Shown: positions 62,058-64,000 of the stretch, in pieces
Position numbering within the stretch: position 1 is the stretch's first letter
How the letters are laid out: every line of letters begins with the position of its first letter
NCBI RefSeq assembly: GCF_900106035.1
Contig: NZ_FNUC01000003.1
Location: 2,845,501 to 2,909,500 of the forward strand
Direction of reading: 5' to 3'
Origin: Jiangella alba
GTDB taxonomy: Bacteria; Actinomycetota; Actinomycetes; Jiangellales; Jiangellaceae
Length of the DNA stretch: 64,000 bases
Position numbers and translations under genes: made by a program
The notes under the pieces: generated by a model
Databases searched by the model: none
What the model saw: only the letters and a program-made list of their open reading frames with translations
Told to the model about the DNA's origin: nothing

Positions 62058-63091
62058 ACCTCCATCCGCCAGTCCGACGGCGCCGCGACCCACTCGCCGG
62101 ACCCGGCGTCGGCGATGATGTACATGTACTCCCCCGGGTTCACCCGCGAGAAGCCCGGCCGCGTCTGCAGGATCGCCGACTTCTCGTACGGCGCCCTGAT
62201 CTCCTGCAGCGTGTCGCCGGTGTGCGCGTCGACGATCCGCGACAGCAGCGTGCCGCCGTCCACCACCGCCGACAGCCCCTCGATGCCGACCGACGGGTAG
62301 CAGAGGCCGCCGTGGTCGGCCCGGATCAGCACCCGCTCGCGCATCAGCAGCTGCTTCTCCGGCAGCTCCGGCTCGCCGTCGATGATGCCCAGCCCCTTGA
62401 GGAAGTTGTCGATGCGGGTCTGGGTGAGCGCGGCGAAGCCCTCGGGCATGACGTTGCCGCCCTGTTCGGCGACGATCGACAGCTTGCCGAGCGACTTCAC
62501 GTACTGGTCGATGGTGCCGGCGAACGGGTCGACGTCGTGGACGAAGACGAAGTCGGTGCCCATCAGGCGGGTGAAGTCGAAGATCCGCTTCTGCTCCGGC
62601 GTCCGGTCCGAGTTCACCAGCGTGTAGTTGATCGAGGTGTCGCCGGCGCAGTGGTAGTCGATCATCGCGTCGATGTGAGGGATGATCTCCTCGCTGATGA
62701 CGGCGGCCATCTTCTGCGTGATCCAGCCCTGCCGGGTGCCCGGGAACACCCGGTTCATGTTGTTCATGTCGGTGTTCCAGCCCTGGCCGGTGGCCCGGGT
62801 GCCGCTCTCGAACGCGACCGGGTTGGCCACCGGCACCCCGATGACGGTGCCGGCCAGCTGCTCCGGGTCCAGCCGGGCCAGCGCCGTGTTGACGGCCTCG
62901 GCGCCGAAGATCGCGTCGCCGTGCACGTTGGCGATCAGCAGCAGGGTCGCGCCGGGCGACCGGCCGCGCACCACCTGCCCGCTGATCCCCAGTTCCTCGC
63001 CGGAGCTGCGCCGGGCCACCGGCAGCCGGAACCGGGACCGGGAGCCGGGTGCGACGGCGGCGATCTCGTCGGATTGGGTCAGCGTGGTCAT
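62054..63091 (-). CDS. Succinylglutamate desuccinylase / aspartoacylase-family zinc hydrolase
   Basis: The 345-residue protein has the M14-like AstE/ASPA fold: zinc motif 'LLIANVHGDAIFGAEAV' (the NVHGDE motif with Ile for the usual Glu), 'NPVAFESGTR', 'DMNNMNRVFPGTRQG' and 'IDYHCAGD' with the second His ligand, then 'IVAEQGG'. Relatives remove acyl groups from N-acyl amino acids. The change from Glu to Ile in the first zinc motif is notable and may alter metal binding. ATG 63091 overlaps the carboxypeptidase stop; its own stop overlaps the amidase start. Confidence 0.87.
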   Translation of the reverse strand: MTTLTQSDEIAAVAPGSRSRFRLPVARRSSGEELGISGQVVRGRSPGATLLLIANVHGDAIFGAEAVNTALARLDPEQLAGTVIGVPVANPVAFESGTRATGQGWNTDMNNMNRVFPGTRQGWITQKMAAVISEEIIPHIDAMIDYHCAGDTSINYTLVNSDRTPEQKRIFDFTRLMGTDFVFVHDVDPFAGTIDQYVKSLGKLSIVAEQGGNVMPEGFAALTQTRIDNFLKGLGIIDGEPELPEKQLLMRERVLIRADHGGLCYPSVGIEGLSAVVDGGTLLSRIVDAHTGDTLQEIRAPYEKSAILQTRPGFSRVNPGEYMYIIADAGSGEWVAAPSDWRMEV

Positions 63092-64000
63092 CGGGTCTCC
63101 CCTTCGGTGTCGGGCGCGTAGCGCCGCTCGAGATGGGACAGGTAGGCCTCGGTGCCGAGGTCGGCGCCGGTGGCGCGCGGCACCAGCTCGGCGAGGGTGA
63201 ACGTGCGGCCGGGCGCGTGCACGTGGCGGCGCAGCCAGCCCAGCATCGGCGCGAAGTCGCCGGCCTCGGCGCCGGCCTCGAGGTCGACGCCGTCGCGGCG
63301 CATCGCGGCGGCCAGCTGGGCCGACACCAGGTTGCCGATGACGTAGCTGGTGAACAGCCCCATCCACCGGTGGCACCAGTGCGGGTCCTGCAGGGCGCCG
63401 TCGCGGTCGGACGCGGGCGCGGCGCCGAAGTACTCGGCGCTGCGCGCGTTCCACAGCTCCGGCACGTCGTCGACGTCGAGCGTGCCGGACAGCAGCGACG
63501 TCTCGATCTCCCAGCGCAGCAGGATGTGCAGGTTGAAGGTCAGCTCGTCGGTGGCGATGCGGATGACGCTGGTCGGGCGGGCCACCAGCGCCTCGTGCAG
63601 CGACTCCGGCGTCACCTCGCCGGGGTGGTCGCCCAGGTATGGCGCCAGCACCCCGTGCGCGAACCGGGCGAACTCGGGGGTGCGCCCGACGATGTTCTCC
63701 CAGAACTTCGCCTGCGACTCGTGCAGCCACGGCATGACGCCGCGCGCCGCCGACGTCCCCCACAGCTCCGGCGCGATGCCCTGCTCGTAGAGCGCGTGCC
63801 CGATCTCGTGGACGGCGCTGGTGAGGATCTCGTCGAACGGGACGTCGTCGCGCAGCGTGAAGCGGACGTCGTTGGCGCCGGACGGGCTGGTGAACGGGTG
63901 CGGCGACACCGCGAGGCCGCCGCGGTTCCAGTCGTAGCCGATGCGCTCGGTGAGGTCGCGGACGAACGCGAACGCCGTCTGCCGGTCGAGGTCGGGGAAG
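63088..64000 (-). CDS. M32 carboxypeptidase (Taq type), 5' part outside the window
   Basis: The C-terminal 303 residues are present, open to the window edge. The M32 zinc motif 'SAVHEIGHALYEQG' (HExxH) is followed by 'LHESQAKFWENIVGR' with the third ligand Glu, then 'FTSPSGANDVRFTLR' (upstream) and 'IRIATDELTFNLHILLRWEIE', all standard. It releases C-terminal amino acids from peptides in the cytosol. It is the promoter-proximal visible gene of the operon with the aspartoacylase-like and amidase genes. Confidence 0.93.
   Translation of the reverse strand, partial: FPDLDRQTAFAFVRDLTERIGYDWNRGGLAVSPHPFTSPSGANDVRFTLRDDVPFDEILTSAVHEIGHALYEQGIAPELWGTSAARGVMPWLHESQAKFWENIVGRTPEFARFAHGVLAPYLGDHPGEVTPESLHEALVARPTSVIRIATDELTFNLHILLRWEIETSLLSGTLDVDDVPELWNARSAEYFGAAPASDRDGALQDPHWCHRWMGLFTSYVIGNLVSAQLAAAMRRDGVDLEAGAEAGDFAPMLGWLRRHVHAPGRTFTLAELVPRATGADLGTEAYLSHLERRYAPDTEGETR

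Overview
This is a gene-dense, very GC-rich window with short intergenic gaps. Regulators of the PucR, SARP/AfsR, ANTAR, TipAS-MerR and IdeR/DtxR-box types, frequent GTG starts and many candidate leaderless starts all point to a Gram-positive actinomycete. The overall gene style reminds me of Jiangella or a relative, but that is an impression and not a database result. I see no rRNA, tRNA, CRISPR array, integrase or transposase. About 53 protein-coding loci can be supported, two of them decayed, and both edges cut through genes (a GntR regulator at the left, an M32 carboxypeptidase at the right).

Layout. 1-8500: GntR tail plus creatininase-family hydrolase, a transglutaminase-like enzyme, a VOC protein with a TipAS-type MerR regulator behind a MerR-style promoter, a 58-residue protein, PucR and GAF-ANTAR regulators, a cyclic-nucleotide-type phosphodiesterase and PPK2. 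8505-11623: a P2-type cation ATPase with a DUF7144-like membrane protein. 11722-12660: a decayed YcaQ-type winged-helix gene. 12716-17157: two divergent secreted beta-propeller proteins, one of them sialidase-like. 17218-19014: HxlR/DUF1330 pair and an SRAP abasic-site protein. 18992-29390: a fused SecDF lying in one run with an oligopeptide-type ABC importer, and a divergent two-component system with phased direct repeats between them. 29528-41474: carbohydrate region, namely GH51 arabinofuranosidase, GH1 glycosidase, an oligosaccharide ABC importer with its LacI repressor and operator, then a GguAB/ChvE-type monosaccharide importer. 41600-49395: MFS efflux with HxlR, a SARP, a cation/proton antiporter, a methyltransferase and a LysR. 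49449-53833: a 1320-residue secreted metallophosphoesterase with a triplicated N-terminal domain, and a small membrane protein. 53975-60623: iron locus with three IdeR-type boxes. 60615-64000: amidase, aspartoacylase-like and M32 carboxypeptidase genes overlapping as one operon.

How genes work together. The GH51/GH1/ABC/LacI operon looks like uptake and intracellular breakdown of arabinose-containing oligosaccharides, and the ChvE/Ggu importer next door would bring in free pentoses. The iron locus pairs two half-ABC transporters with a divergent AraC regulator and a separate siderophore-interacting reductase, an arrangement like ybtA-ybtPQ or irtAB, but with a clearly asymmetric nucleotide-binding pair and without siderophore synthesis genes. 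The peptide importer is likely controlled by the adjoining two-component system.

The sequence is also rich in regulatory structure. There are perfect or near-perfect operators (MerR-, HxlR-, LacI- and IdeR-type), long hairpins at gene 3' ends built from recurring sequence families, and at least eight genes whose TANNNT-like -10 box sits 6-8 nt before the start codon, suggesting leaderless transcripts. The items most worth a second look are the triplicated domain of the metallophosphoesterase, the asymmetric iron-regulated ABC pair with a palindromic insert in one linker, the P-type ATPase lacking canonical calcium ligands, and the phased repeat array at the two-component system.
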